A stretch of 64,000 nucleotides of DNA, taken from assembly GCF_018383585.1 (NCBI RefSeq), contig NZ_JAHAMK010000001.1:1-64000 (forward strand), read 5' to 3'. The position numbers and the translations under genes were made by a program. Below are positions 8,755 through 15,969 of the stretch, one piece after another; position 1 is the first letter of the stretch; every line of letters starts with the position of its first letter. This DNA is from Microvirga sp. 3-52. Lineage in GTDB: Bacteria > Pseudomonadota > Alphaproteobacteria > Rhizobiales > Beijerinckiaceae. The notes beneath the pieces are model-generated. The model saw nothing but the letters and a program-made list of their open reading frames with translations. It made no database searches and was not told the DNA's origin.

Positions 8755-9467
8755 CGATCGATCACGAGGCGGTAGCCGATGCCGCGCACGGTCTGGAGAA
8801 GCATAGGGTTGGCGGGGTCGATCTCGATCTTGCGGCGCAGCCGGTTGATCTGAACGTCGACCGTGCGCTCGTTGGCGGCAATGCCGTTGCCGGCGAGCGC
8901 CTCACGCGGAACATTGTCGCCGGCATGGCTGCCGAGGATCGTCAGGATCTCGCGTTCCCGCTCCGTGATGCGCACCACCTCATCCCCACGCCGCAGCTCC
9001 CCGCGGTCGAAGCGATACGAGAAGGGGCCGAAATGGATGACGTCCGGCACGTCGGCGCCCGGCGCGCCCGGCACGGGCAGGGCACGCTTGAGGATGTTGC
9101 CGAGGCGCAGCAGCAGCTCGCGCGGCTCGAAGGGCTTGGGCAGGTAGTCGTCCGCGCCGATTTCCAGGCCCATGACCCGGTCGGACGCATCGGCCCGGGC
9201 CGTGAGCATCAGGATCGGCACCTGCGAGTGCTCACGCAGGCTGCGGGCATATTCGAACCCGGTCTCCCCGGGCATCATCACGTCGAGCACGAGGGCATCG
9301 AAGACGAAATTTCCTGCCTTTGCCCGCGCTTCAGCTGCACTGGCCGCAGCCGTCACCCGATAACCGTTCTCGGTGAGAAAGCGGGCCAGCAGGTCGCGCA
9401 GGCGGCGGTCGTCGTCGACCACGAGGACGTGCGGGGCATGGTCGGGAATGTCGATGCGTGCATCCAT
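8751..9467 (-). CDS. OmpR-family response regulator
   Basis: 238 residues. The receiver domain has the acidic pocket VDDDRR near residues 17-22, phospho-acceptor Asp62 (LVLDVMMPGETG), a Thr/Lys pair (MLTARAD, LPKPF), and a C-terminal winged-helix DNA-binding domain (ITEREREILTILGSHAGD, then ERTVDVQINRLRRKIE). It is the partner of the downstream EnvZ-type kinase, with which it overlaps by four bases. A MarR-family gene precedes it by 33 bases on the same strand, so the three are probably co-transcribed. Confidence 0.95.
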   Translation of the reverse strand: MDARIDIPDHAPHVLVVDDDRRLRDLLARFLTENGYRVTAAASAAEARAKAGNFVFDALVLDVMMPGETGFEYARSLREHSQVPILMLTARADASDRVMGLEIGADDYLPKPFEPRELLLRLGNILKRALPVPGAPGADVPDVIHFGPFSYRFDRGELRRGDEVVRITEREREILTILGSHAGDNVPREALAGNGIAANERTVDVQINRLRRKIEIDPANPMLLQTVRGIGYRLVIDR

Positions 9468-9500
9468 CGGGGTTCAAGCTGCTTTGTCGGGCCCTGCTTA

Positions 9501-10034
9501 TCAGGTTTTCTTGAGACCGAATACGAGCTGCTTCACATGGGCGCTGTCGTCCGGATCGATGAGGCGCAGCAGGTAGCGGCTGACCGTATCCTTCGCCTCC
9601 GGATCCATCTCGGACAGGGCCCGCATGATGCGGCGGGTCTGCAGCTTGGCGAGCTTCAAGGCCAGATCGTGGCCCTTGGCGGTGGCGAAAAGCAGCCGCT
9701 GGCGCCGGTCGGAGGTGCCCATCCGGCTCTCGATGAAATCCTTCTCGATGAGTTCCTTCAGGACCCGGTTGAGGCTCTGCTTCGTGATCCTCAGGATATC
9801 CAGAAGTTCAGCAATCGTCAGGCCCGGCTGGCGGCTGACGAAATGCAGGACCCGGTGATGGGCCCGCCCGAAGCCGTATTCGTCCAGAATCCTGTCGGGA
9901 TCGCTGACGAAGTCGCGATAGGCGAAGAAGAACAATTCGATGAGGTCGTAGGCCGGCTGCTCGGCCAAGATGTCCTTGCCTGCATCCTTGCCGGGTTGCT
10001 GAGGTTTCAAAGCCGGAATTGCGTCTGGCACCAT
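9501..10034 (-). CDS. MarR-family transcriptional regulator
   Basis: 177 residues. The winged helix-turn-helix is clear: HRVLHFVSRQPGLTIAELLD, ILRITKQSLNRVLKELIE, then a wing with GTSDRRQRLLFATAKG. It is the first gene of a leftward set with the OmpR-EnvZ pair and is divergent from ilvE, 160 bases away. An inverted repeat at 10050-10070 immediately upstream of its start is a plausible self-operator. Ligand and target are unknown; the linkage with ilvE and a two-component system suggests an amino acid or envelope signal, which is inference. Confidence 0.92.
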   Translation of the reverse strand: MVPDAIPALKPQQPGKDAGKDILAEQPAYDLIELFFFAYRDFVSDPDRILDEYGFGRAHHRVLHFVSRQPGLTIAELLDILRITKQSLNRVLKELIEKDFIESRMGTSDRRQRLLFATAKGHDLALKLAKLQTRRIMRALSEMDPEAKDTVSRYLLRLIDPDDSAHVKQLVFGLKKT

Positions 10035-10049
10035 CCTGTTCCCAATTTT

Positions 10050-10070
10050 TATGTCAGCCTTGTTGACATA
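10050..10070. promoter_or_regulatory. Inverted repeat, candidate MarR operator
   Basis: TATGTCA (10050-10056) and TGACATA (10064-10070) are a perfect 7-base inverted repeat with a 7-base spacer. It lies 15 bases upstream of the MarR start codon and between the divergent MarR and ilvE genes. Symmetry, size and place suit a MarR dimer, but binding is inferred. Confidence 0.45.
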
Positions 10071-10194
10071 TCTCAGGACGATTGTTACTCGTCAAGCCGC
10101 TTAGGCGAAATGAATGAAATTGAAATCGGCTGCAAGCAAACCGGAAATTACACGGCCCCGGTTGCCACATAGGTCGGCAAGCAAGGAGAAAACG

Positions 10195-11082
10195 ATGTCC
10201 GCGCCCCCCTTCGATCAACGTGATGGATGGATCTGGTATGACGGGCAGATCGTACCCTGGGCAGATGCCAAGCTCCACGTCCTCTCGCACGGGCTGCATT
10301 ACGGATCCTCCGTGTTCGAAGGCGAGCGCGCCTATGGCGGCGAGATCTTCAAGTCGACCGAGCACTCGGAGCGCCTCAAGAAATCGGCCCAGATCCTCGA
10401 TTTCGAAATCCCCTACACGGTGGCCGAGATCGACGCGGCCAAGCGCCTCGTGCTGGAGAAGAACGGCATGATCGATGCCTATCTGCGCCCGGTCGCTTGG
10501 CGCGGATCGGAAATGATGGGCGTCGCCGCGCAGGACAACAAGATCCACCTCGCCATCGCGGCTTGGGAATGGCCGAGCTATTTCGACCCGGCCCAGAAGA
10601 TGAAGGGCATCCGCATCGACATGGCGGAATACCGCCGTCCGGATCCGGCCACGGCCCCGTCCACGGCCAAGGCGGCGGGCCTCTACATGATCTGCACCAT
10701 CTCCAAGCATAAGGCTGAGCGGAAGGGCTATGCCGACGCGCTCATGCTCGACTGGCAGGGCCGCGTGGCCGAATGCACCGGCGCCAACGTGTTCTTCATC
10801 CGCGACGGCGTCGTGCACACGCCGATCGCCGATTGCTTCCTCGACGGCATCACCCGCCGCACGGTGATCGACCTTGCCAAGCGCCGCGGCTTCGAGGTGG
10901 CGGAGCGCCGGATCATGCCGGAGGAGCTGTCATCCTTCAACGAGTGCTTCATCACCGGGACGGCGGCGGAAGTGACCCCCGTGTCGGAGATCGGCCCCTA
11001 CACCTTCCAGCCCGGCAACATGACCAAGGTTCTGATGGAAGACTACTCGGCCGAGGTGCAGCCCAAGAGCAAGGCGGCCTAA
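10195..11082 (+). CDS. ilvE: Branched-chain amino acid aminotransferase
   Basis: 295 residues, a fold-type IV PLP aminotransferase. LHVLSHGLHYGSSVFEGERA is the usual N-terminal signature. Lys159 (PSTAKAAGLY) is the expected PLP lysine. GRVAECTGANVFFI and FITGTAAEVTPV are the conserved C-terminal segments. It interconverts leucine, isoleucine and valine with their 2-oxo acids. The ATG at 10195 with a GCAAGGAGAA ribosome site was chosen over an upstream in-frame ATG at 10114. It is divergent from the MarR regulator. Confidence 0.95.
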   Translation: MSAPPFDQRDGWIWYDGQIVPWADAKLHVLSHGLHYGSSVFEGERAYGGEIFKSTEHSERLKKSAQILDFEIPYTVAEIDAAKRLVLEKNGMIDAYLRPVAWRGSEMMGVAAQDNKIHLAIAAWEWPSYFDPAQKMKGIRIDMAEYRRPDPATAPSTAKAAGLYMICTISKHKAERKGYADALMLDWQGRVAECTGANVFFIRDGVVHTPIADCFLDGITRRTVIDLAKRRGFEVAERRIMPEELSSFNECFITGTAAEVTPVSEIGPYTFQPGNMTKVLMEDYSAEVQPKSKAA

Positions 11083-11109
11083 GGCTTCTCGCTTTCTCTA
11101 CGCGTCCGC

Positions 11110-11142
11110 GTCATGCCCGGTCCCGTGCCGGGCATGATCGTT
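11110..11142. repeat. Short palindrome related to repeat family B
   Basis: GTCATGCCCGGTCCCGTGCCGGGCATGATC is a near-perfect hairpin 28 bases after the ilvE stop. It resembles the outer half of the family B elements found later in the window and may also serve as transcription end for ilvE. Confidence 0.5.
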
Positions 11143-11203
11143 TTAGGCCCTTGGAGAAGGCGTGGATGACCGTGACGGGCACGGCCATGACGATGAAGGA
11201 GAT

Positions 11204-12448
11204 CTAAAAGTCCTCCACGTCCGGAATGCGGTTGAAGGCGATCTTCGCGCCCGCATAGCCTCCGGGGATCGTGACCCAGGGACCCCAATGCAGGAGCGCC
11301 TTCCGGTGGCTGGTGTTGAACCGGTCGGCAATGACGGACAGGGACTCCATCCGGCGCTTGAACTGCGCCTCCGGCGTATGATCGAACAGATCCTCCTCGA
11401 TCTCGGCCAACGGCACCAGATCGTGCAGGGCGACATGCACGCTGCGACTGCCATGCATCTCTTCCCGCTCAGCATGGAAGAAGAGGCGGCTTAAGGATGC
11501 CAGCAGGGACGGATCGTCCCAGGTCGGCTGGAAATGCTCTCCCCCGTGCCACCCTGCGCTGTGCCTGTCGGTGAGCCAGAGGGCGAGCGCCCGGGCCGAG
11601 AATCCGGCTCGGCGCATCCGGGCCGAGGCCTTCGCCAGGAGGACACGGGCGGCCGCGTAGGCGCCGCCGATGGAGCGCCAGTCGGCGGGTAGGACACGCC
11701 CATGGCCGAACATCCGCCGCCGGGTTTCGGGGCGCTCCACCGTATAGCCGTGCAGCCCCATCCAGAGCCGCTCCCCCTCGACGCTGCCCCAGAGCCGGCG
11801 CAGTTCCTTCGGCTGGAGCCGCCAGAGCGCGGCCATGTCAGTAACGCCTGCCCGAGCAAGGCGCGCCGCATTGCCCCGGGCGATGCCCGGAACCTCCGTC
11901 AGGTCCAGGGCAAGCAGGCGGCCGGGCAGGTCGTCCGGATGAAGGGCCACGAGGCCGTCGGGCTTCTCCATTTCGGCGGCGATCTTGGCCAGGAGATCGT
12001 TGGGACCGAGGCCGACCGAGCAGGTGAGGGTGGGGCCGATGTCGCGGGCGATGACCTCCTTGACGCGCTGTCCCATGCTGAGCGCCTGCGGCCACTCGGC
12101 GGGCAGGAGGGCGCAGAGCATCTCGTCGATGGAGCAGACTGCCTTGACCGGAACCACCGTCTCGATCGCTTCGACGATGGCGTGGTGCAGTCCCACATAG
12201 ACTTCGTGCCGCGCCGTCACGAGAACGAGACCAGGACATTGCTTGCGGGCCTCGCGTACGAAGGTGCCGCGCCTGAGCCCCAGAGCCTTCGCCTCCCGGC
12301 TGACGGCGATGAGCCCCGTATGCTCGGAATCGACCGGAATCACCCCGACGGGTTTGCCACGCAGGTGCGGTTGGAGATGCTGTTCGGCACTGGCGAAGAA
12401 GGAATCGAAGTCGACATAGAGCCGTTCGAGGCTCGTCGGTTTGCGCAT
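11204..12448 (-). CDS. Y-family DNA polymerase (DinB/UmuC-like)
   Basis: 414 residues. Catalytic acidic residues of the Y family are present: YVDFDSFFASAEQ at the N-terminus and CSIDEM (Asp-Glu) in the palm. Helix-hairpin-helix segments follow (LTEVPGIARGNAARLARAGV), then a little-finger-like part. Such proteins are often auto-named ImpB/MucB/SamB. It probably carries out lesion bypass. It differs from E. coli DinB in a longer C-terminal region ending PDVEDF with no obvious beta-clamp motif. A GAAC-N7-GAAC box, the alphaproteobacterial LexA site, lies about 155 bases upstream, which suggests SOS control. It stands alone, not in an imuA-imuB-dnaE2 cassette. Confidence 0.88.
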   Translation of the reverse strand: MRKPTSLERLYVDFDSFFASAEQHLQPHLRGKPVGVIPVDSEHTGLIAVSREAKALGLRRGTFVREARKQCPGLVLVTARHEVYVGLHHAIVEAIETVVPVKAVCSIDEMLCALLPAEWPQALSMGQRVKEVIARDIGPTLTCSVGLGPNDLLAKIAAEMEKPDGLVALHPDDLPGRLLALDLTEVPGIARGNAARLARAGVTDMAALWRLQPKELRRLWGSVEGERLWMGLHGYTVERPETRRRMFGHGRVLPADWRSIGGAYAAARVLLAKASARMRRAGFSARALALWLTDRHSAGWHGGEHFQPTWDDPSLLASLSRLFFHAEREEMHGSRSVHVALHDLVPLAEIEEDLFDHTPEAQFKRRMESLSVIADRFNTSHRKALLHWGPWVTIPGGYAGAKIAFNRIPDVEDF

Positions 12449-12567
12449 CGCCGTCCACCCGCATCGTGTCGATGGAACAGATCAAGAACACAGGCTTGGC
12501 GGCGAGTCGAGGGCGTGATCTGTGGATAACGGGGAATAATCGGCGGGAGTAATCCGCCTTTCCTTGA

Positions 12568-12592
12568 GGAACCAATGCTCTGCGGGAGTGTT
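12568..12592 (+). promoter_or_regulatory. EcfG-type promoter (GGAAC-N16-TGTT) for the DUF3072 gene
   Basis: GGAAC at 12568-12572 and TGTT at 12589-12592, spacer 16. This matches the general stress promoter GGAAC-N16/17-CGTT except for the first base of the -10. It lies about 40 bases upstream of the DUF3072 start. Confidence 0.6.
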
Positions 12593-12601
12593 CCTGTTCC
12601 A

Positions 12602-12616
12602 GAACGAAACAGGAAC
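12602..12616. promoter_or_regulatory. Candidate LexA (SOS) box GAAC-N7-GAAC
   Basis: GAAC at 12602-12605 and 12613-12616 with exactly 7 bases between. This direct repeat is the known LexA site of Rhizobiales. It also forms part of a perfect 9-base inverted repeat (12590-12598 with 12608-12616). It lies between the Y-family polymerase and the DUF3072 gene, just downstream of the EcfG-like -10. Confidence 0.5.
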
Positions 12617-12630
12617 AATAGGAGTCCTAC

Positions 12631-12906
12631 ATGTCATCGCATGGTAAAGCGACGAGCCGTTCTGCCGTTAACCATAAAGCTTCCGCAGAGGCAGGTAATC
12701 CGAAGGCCAATCCTGACCTCTCCGACAACCAGATCAAGGATCCGGACGAGTGGGTCTCCGGCGACGAGCCGATGACCGGTGCCCAGGCTTCCTATCTGAA
12801 GACCCTGTCCGAGCAGGCCCATGATCCGAAGGCCTTCGATCCCAACCTCGGCAAGGCCGAGGCCTCGAAGCGGATCGATCAGTTGAAGCACAAGCAGAAG
12901 CATTGA
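12631..12906 (+). CDS. DUF3072 domain-containing protein
   Basis: 91 residues, hydrophilic, no signal or membrane segment. The C-terminal half has the DUF3072 pattern MTGAQASYLKTLSEQA followed by LGKAEASKRIDQL. The N-terminal half is Ser/Asn/Asp-rich and likely disordered. The ribosome site AATAGGAG precedes the ATG. The family has no established biochemical function. Its EcfG-type promoter suggests a role in general stress; this is inference. A family B-like repeat follows the gene. Confidence 0.85.
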   Translation: MSSHGKATSRSAVNHKASAEAGNPKANPDLSDNQIKDPDEWVSGDEPMTGAQASYLKTLSEQAHDPKAFDPNLGKAEASKRIDQLKHKQKH

Positions 12907-12926
12907 AAGCTTAACATTTCGATGAG

Positions 12927-13012
12927 ATGGCCGGGCATGCCCCGGCCATCCCGCCTTGTGAGGCTGCCGCTTTCGGACCGGGATCACCGGCACAGGCCGA
13001 TGATGACGGGAA
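12927..13012. repeat. Dispersed palindromic repeat, family B (degenerate copy)
   Basis: GATGGCCGGGCATGCCCCGGCCATC at the left end is a hairpin, and GGGATCACCGGCACAGGCCGATGATGACGGG at the right end is the second, less perfect one. The layout (two hairpins, inner sides CCCGAT/CGGGAT) matches the copies at 43171, 46073, 47079 and 49630. Confidence 0.7.
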
Positions 13013-13132
13013 GGGCAGGGTGCGCCTAAAGGCTTGGCCAAAATCGGATTGCGTGACCCTTCCGCAACCCTCAGGGCATCACCACATTGTCCCCATGGGA
13101 GCATCGTGCTCCAAAGGGATGAAACGAAGACG

Positions 13133-14182
13133 ATGATGAAATTTGCTTCTCGCCGCAGTCGGGTGATGGTTGCCCTGGCGGCCGCCTTGGTCCTCGCCGG
13201 TAGCGCGGCAGAGGCTCGCGTCGGGCGCGGAAGCGGCAGCTTCGGATCGCGCGGCGCCCGCACCTATACGGCTCCGCCGGCGACCCGGACGGCTCCTGAA
13301 GCGGCTGCCCCGATCCAGCGTTCGCAGATTCCGAACCAGGGTCCGAATGTCGCCCGTCCCGGCACCCCGGCCCCGAACGTGGCGCAGCCGCGCCGCTTCG
13401 GCTTCGGCACGGGCCTGATGGCCGGTCTCTTCGGCGCAGGCCTGCTCGGCATGCTGTTCGGCCAGGGCTTCTTCGGCGGCCTCGGCGGTCTCGCCTCGAT
13501 CTTCGGGCTCCTGCTCCAGATCGGCCTCGTGGTCCTGGTGGTCTCCTTCGCCATGAAATGGTTCCGCAACAGGCGCCAGCAGCCCGCTTATGCAGGCGCT
13601 GGCCAGGGCTATGCCCGCTCCATGGGCGGCAGCGTGCCCCCGACGGGCGGACGGCCCATGAGCGGCGGCCTCGGCGGCGGCTTAGGGTCCGGCCTGGGCG
13701 GTGGTCTCGGGGGAGCCTTGGGTGGCGCCCTCGGCGGCAGGCCGCAGCAGGCGCAGGCCCGTCCGGGCGTGCGTGACGAGATCGGCATCGGCGAGAAGGA
13801 TTACGCGGCTTTCGAGCGTGGTCTCGTCGAGATGCAGGATGCCTATTCGCGGGAGGACGTCGCCAAGCTCTGGACGCTGGCGACTCCCGAAATGGCCGGC
13901 TACATCCAGGAAGAGCTCAACGACAACGCGGCCCGCGGCGTCGTGAACAAGCTCTCCAACGTGCGCCTCAACCAGGGCGACCTGTCGGAGGCTTGGCGTG
14001 AGGGCACCACGGATTACGCCACCGTCGCCATGCGCTTCGCCATCACCGATGTCATGACCGACAGGGCCACAGGCCGCGTGGTGGAAGGCGACCCGCAGAA
14101 GATCGACGAGGCGACGGAGCTCTGGACGTTCCGCCGCGATCAGGGCGGTCCCTGGAAGATCTCCGCGATCCAGCATGCTTAA
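13133..14182 (+). CDS. Tim44-like domain protein, membrane-anchored
   Basis: 349 residues. A signal peptide or anchor covers residues 1-27 (VMVALAAALVLAGSAAEARV). A Pro/Ala-rich linker is followed by two hydrophobic stretches near residues 90-140 (GLMAGLFGAGLLGMLFGQGF; LLLQIGLVVLVVSFAMKWF). A Gly-rich repeat (GGLGSGLGGGLGGALGG) leads to a C-terminal Tim44/MBA1-like domain (about 220-349: DYAAFERGLVEMQDAYSRED, LWTFRRDQGG). Bacterial Tim44-like proteins of this type are common in alphaproteobacteria with unclear function; membrane or ribosome association is inferred from the family. Two adjacent ATGs (13133, 13136) are possible starts. A strong terminator follows. Confidence 0.9.
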   Translation: MMKFASRRSRVMVALAAALVLAGSAAEARVGRGSGSFGSRGARTYTAPPATRTAPEAAAPIQRSQIPNQGPNVARPGTPAPNVAQPRRFGFGTGLMAGLFGAGLLGMLFGQGFFGGLGGLASIFGLLLQIGLVVLVVSFAMKWFRNRRQQPAYAGAGQGYARSMGGSVPPTGGRPMSGGLGGGLGSGLGGGLGGALGGALGGRPQQAQARPGVRDEIGIGEKDYAAFERGLVEMQDAYSREDVAKLWTLATPEMAGYIQEELNDNAARGVVNKLSNVRLNQGDLSEAWREGTTDYATVAMRFAITDVMTDRATGRVVEGDPQKIDEATELWTFRRDQGGPWKISAIQHA

Positions 14183-14202
14183 AAGCGCCCGATGCCAATA
14201 GG

Positions 14203-14232
14203 AAAGCGGCCGGTGAGAACCGGCCGCTTTTT
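14203..14232 (+). terminator. Rho-independent terminator after the Tim44-like gene
   Basis: 12-base arms AAAGCGGCCGGT (14203-14214) and ACCGGCCGCTTT (14219-14230), GAGA loop, then further T. The A-rich left side means it can also end the convergent PfpI transcript. Confidence 0.85.
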
Positions 14233-14252
14233 CATGTCCGGGGCAACAGAGA

Positions 14253-14834
14253 TTATTCGGCGGCCTGGCGGCGGCCCGCATGAGAGCCCTCGCGGACCTC
14301 TTCGATGATCTTGCTTACGAAGGCATCGAGATCGCCGGGGTTGCGGCTGGTGATGAGGCCCTGGTCGGTCACCACCGTCTCGTCGCGCCATTCGCCGCCG
14401 GCATTGATCACATCCGTCTTGATCGAATGATAGGACGTGCATTTCCTGCCCTTGATCACGCCTGCTTCGATGAGAAGCCAGGGCGCGTGACAGATGGCGG
14501 CGACGGTCTTGCCGGAGGAATAGAAGGCGCGAATGATCTCGATGGCCTTCGCCTCGGTGCGCAGCTTGTCGGGATTGATCTGGCCGCCGGGCAGAACGAG
14601 CGCATCGTAATCCGCCGGATCCACATCGTCGATGTCCTTGTCGACCGATACGGTCTTGCCCCAATCCGTCTTGTCCCAGCCGTAGATCTTGCCGGACTTC
14701 ATGCGCGATTTCGGAGCAGCGACTTCCACCGTCGCGCCGGCATCCGCGAGCTTTTCTTGCGGCACCATCAGCTCGGACTGTTCGAAGCCGTCGGTGGCCA
14801 TGATGAGGATCTTGGCCTGTTTGATGTCAGGCAT
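14253..14834 (-). CDS. PfpI/DJ-1-family protein (YhbO-like general stress protein)
   Basis: 193 residues. It has the PfpI layout: ILIMATDGFEQSELMVPQE, then DALVLPGGQINPDKLR, the nucleophile elbow AAICHAPWLLIEAG with the Cys-His pair, and GLITSRNPGDLDAFV near the C-terminus. Related proteins are described as glyoxalases/deglycases or chaperone-like stress proteins. The open frame extends upstream to 14942, but the ATG at 14834 gives the family N-terminus. A perfect EcfG-type promoter lies 37-61 bases upstream on the same strand, so it is likely part of the general stress regulon. It is divergent from a small proline-rich gene that also has such a promoter. Confidence 0.92.
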   Translation of the reverse strand: MPDIKQAKILIMATDGFEQSELMVPQEKLADAGATVEVAAPKSRMKSGKIYGWDKTDWGKTVSVDKDIDDVDPADYDALVLPGGQINPDKLRTEAKAIEIIRAFYSSGKTVAAICHAPWLLIEAGVIKGRKCTSYHSIKTDVINAGGEWRDETVVTDQGLITSRNPGDLDAFVSKIIEEVREGSHAGRRQAAE

Positions 14835-14870
14835 TGGCGTTCTCCATTGTTTGCGGGGAATCTGCTTGAG

Positions 14871-14895
14871 AACGGATCTTGCGGGCGGGGGTTCC
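14871..14895 (-). promoter_or_regulatory. EcfG-type promoter (GGAAC-N16-CGTT) for the PfpI gene
   Basis: On the minus strand GGAAC is at 14895-14891 and CGTT at 14874-14871, spacer 16: a full match to the general stress consensus. The distance to the ATG at 14834 is about 37 bases. Confidence 0.75.
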
Positions 14896-14910
14896 GCACA
14901 TGCCCCTGTC

Positions 14911-14935
14911 GGAACCCTGGCGGCGCGGTCCTGTT
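14911..14935 (+). promoter_or_regulatory. EcfG-type promoter (GGAAC-N16-TGTT) for the small proline-rich gene
   Basis: GGAAC 14911-14915, TGTT 14932-14935, spacer 16; one base off consensus in the -10. The start codon at 14973 is 38 bases downstream. It is back to back with the PfpI promoter. Confidence 0.6.
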
Positions 14936-14972
14936 GACCCAATCACGGATTTCGAGAAACGAGGAAGAAACG

Positions 14973-15194
14973 ATGGTCAATCCAGGAATGCCGACCAACG
15001 ATCCTGTGCCCGGCGGCAACATCCCGAGCGAGGTGCCGCCAGGCTCCGTACCCGATGAGGAGCCGGATATCGGCCCGACGGGACCTCGCACGCCGTATCC
15101 CGTCAACGATCCCGGGATCACCGATCCGAAGGGGCCGGGTTCCGAGCCCGATTACCTGCCGGGCAATCCGACCGATCCCGGTACGCGCTATTGA
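14973..15194 (+). CDS. Small proline/glycine-rich acidic protein, function unknown
   Basis: 73 residues with about one quarter proline, plus many Gly, Asp and Glu: short runs such as VPPGSVPDEEPDIGPTGP and PGNPTDPG. It has no hydrophobic segment and is probably disordered. A GAGGAAG ribosome site sits 6 bases before the ATG. I do not recognise a named family. The EcfG-like promoter and its divergence from the PfpI gene make a general-stress role plausible (inference). Confidence 0.7.
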   Translation: MVNPGMPTNDPVPGGNIPSEVPPGSVPDEEPDIGPTGPRTPYPVNDPGITDPKGPGSEPDYLPGNPTDPGTRY

Positions 15195-15243
15195 GCCGAA
15201 AGCCGGCTATGTATCATGAGCCGACGGCGCTTTGCGGGCCGGC

Positions 15244-15969
15244 TCATACTTCGATGATGGCGTAGGGTTTGCCGGTCGGCTTCTCGATATGCTTGGCGAC
15301 ATTGTAGACCGGCTGCCCACCGGGCGTACGGCCCTCGAAGCGGCCGCGATGCGCGTGGCCGTGAACGATGGCGTTCACCTTGAAGCGGTCGATGGTTTCG
15401 GCGAGGCGCGACGAGCCCAAGAAGGGATAGATCTCCAGGGGTTCGCTTTCGATCGTCTCGACGATCGGCGCATAATGAAGAATGACCACGGAGCGCTTGG
15501 CGCGAACGTGGCGCATGGCATTTTCGAGCCGCAGCGTCTCGTTCATCGTCTCATTGACGAACTGCTTCATCGCCGGCTCGCCGAAATAGCCCAGCATGCG
15601 CCGCCCGAAGCCGCCGGCGAATCCCTTGACGCCCACGAAGCCGACACCGTCGATTTCGACCGATTGCCCGTCGAGCAGCTTCAGGCCGGCATCGCGCAGG
15701 ATATGGGCGACCTCTTCATGCGCGCCGCACTCGTAATCGTGATTGCCGAGCACGCCCACGACCGGGATTGAGCAGGCTTTCAGATCCTGGGCGAGAAGCT
15801 CCGCCTCCTTCGGCTTGCCGAGATCCGTGAGGTCGCCGGCCAGGACGAGAACGTCCGCTTCCCGGGAGATCTCTCCGAAGAGCTCACGGTAGGATTCCGC
15901 ATTGTCTTCACGAACGTGAAGGTCGCCGATGGCGGCAACCCTCATCGTTTGCCGTGGTTCGTCACTCAT
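15244..15969 (-). CDS. Calcineurin-like metallophosphoesterase
   Basis: 241 residues from the ATG at 15969. The five metallophosphoesterase motifs are in order: GDLH, LAGDLTDLG, LGNHDYE, VILHYAP and VHGHAHRG. This is a cytoplasmic di-metal phosphoesterase with an unknown substrate (nucleotide, phosphodiester or protein phosphate). The frame extends nine codons further upstream, but this start overlaps the stop of the nucleotidyltransferase gene by 8 bases and fits the homologous N-terminus MSDEPRQTMRVAAIGD. The two genes form a coupled leftward pair, so the enzyme may reverse or complement the nucleotidyl transfer of its partner (inference). Confidence 0.92.
   Translation of the reverse strand: MSDEPRQTMRVAAIGDLHVREDNAESYRELFGEISREADVLVLAGDLTDLGKPKEAELLAQDLKACSIPVVGVLGNHDYECGAHEEVAHILRDAGLKLLDGQSVEIDGVGFVGVKGFAGGFGRRMLGYFGEPAMKQFVNETMNETLRLENAMRHVRAKRSVVILHYAPIVETIESEPLEIYPFLGSSRLAETIDRFKVNAIVHGHAHRGRFEGRTPGGQPVYNVAKHIEKPTGKPYAIIEV

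Noticed and set aside
12521-12529. Perfect DnaA box (TGTGGATAA) upstream of the Y-family polymerase
   Set aside because: One isolated 9-base match is expected about every other 64 kb window by chance; no cluster or AT-rich unwinding element, so no origin.
12570-12594. EcfG-like box on the minus strand (GGAAC-N16-GGTT) facing the Y-family polymerase
   Set aside because: It is the mirror of the plus-strand box, its -10 starts GG, and it is more than 120 bases from the polymerase start.
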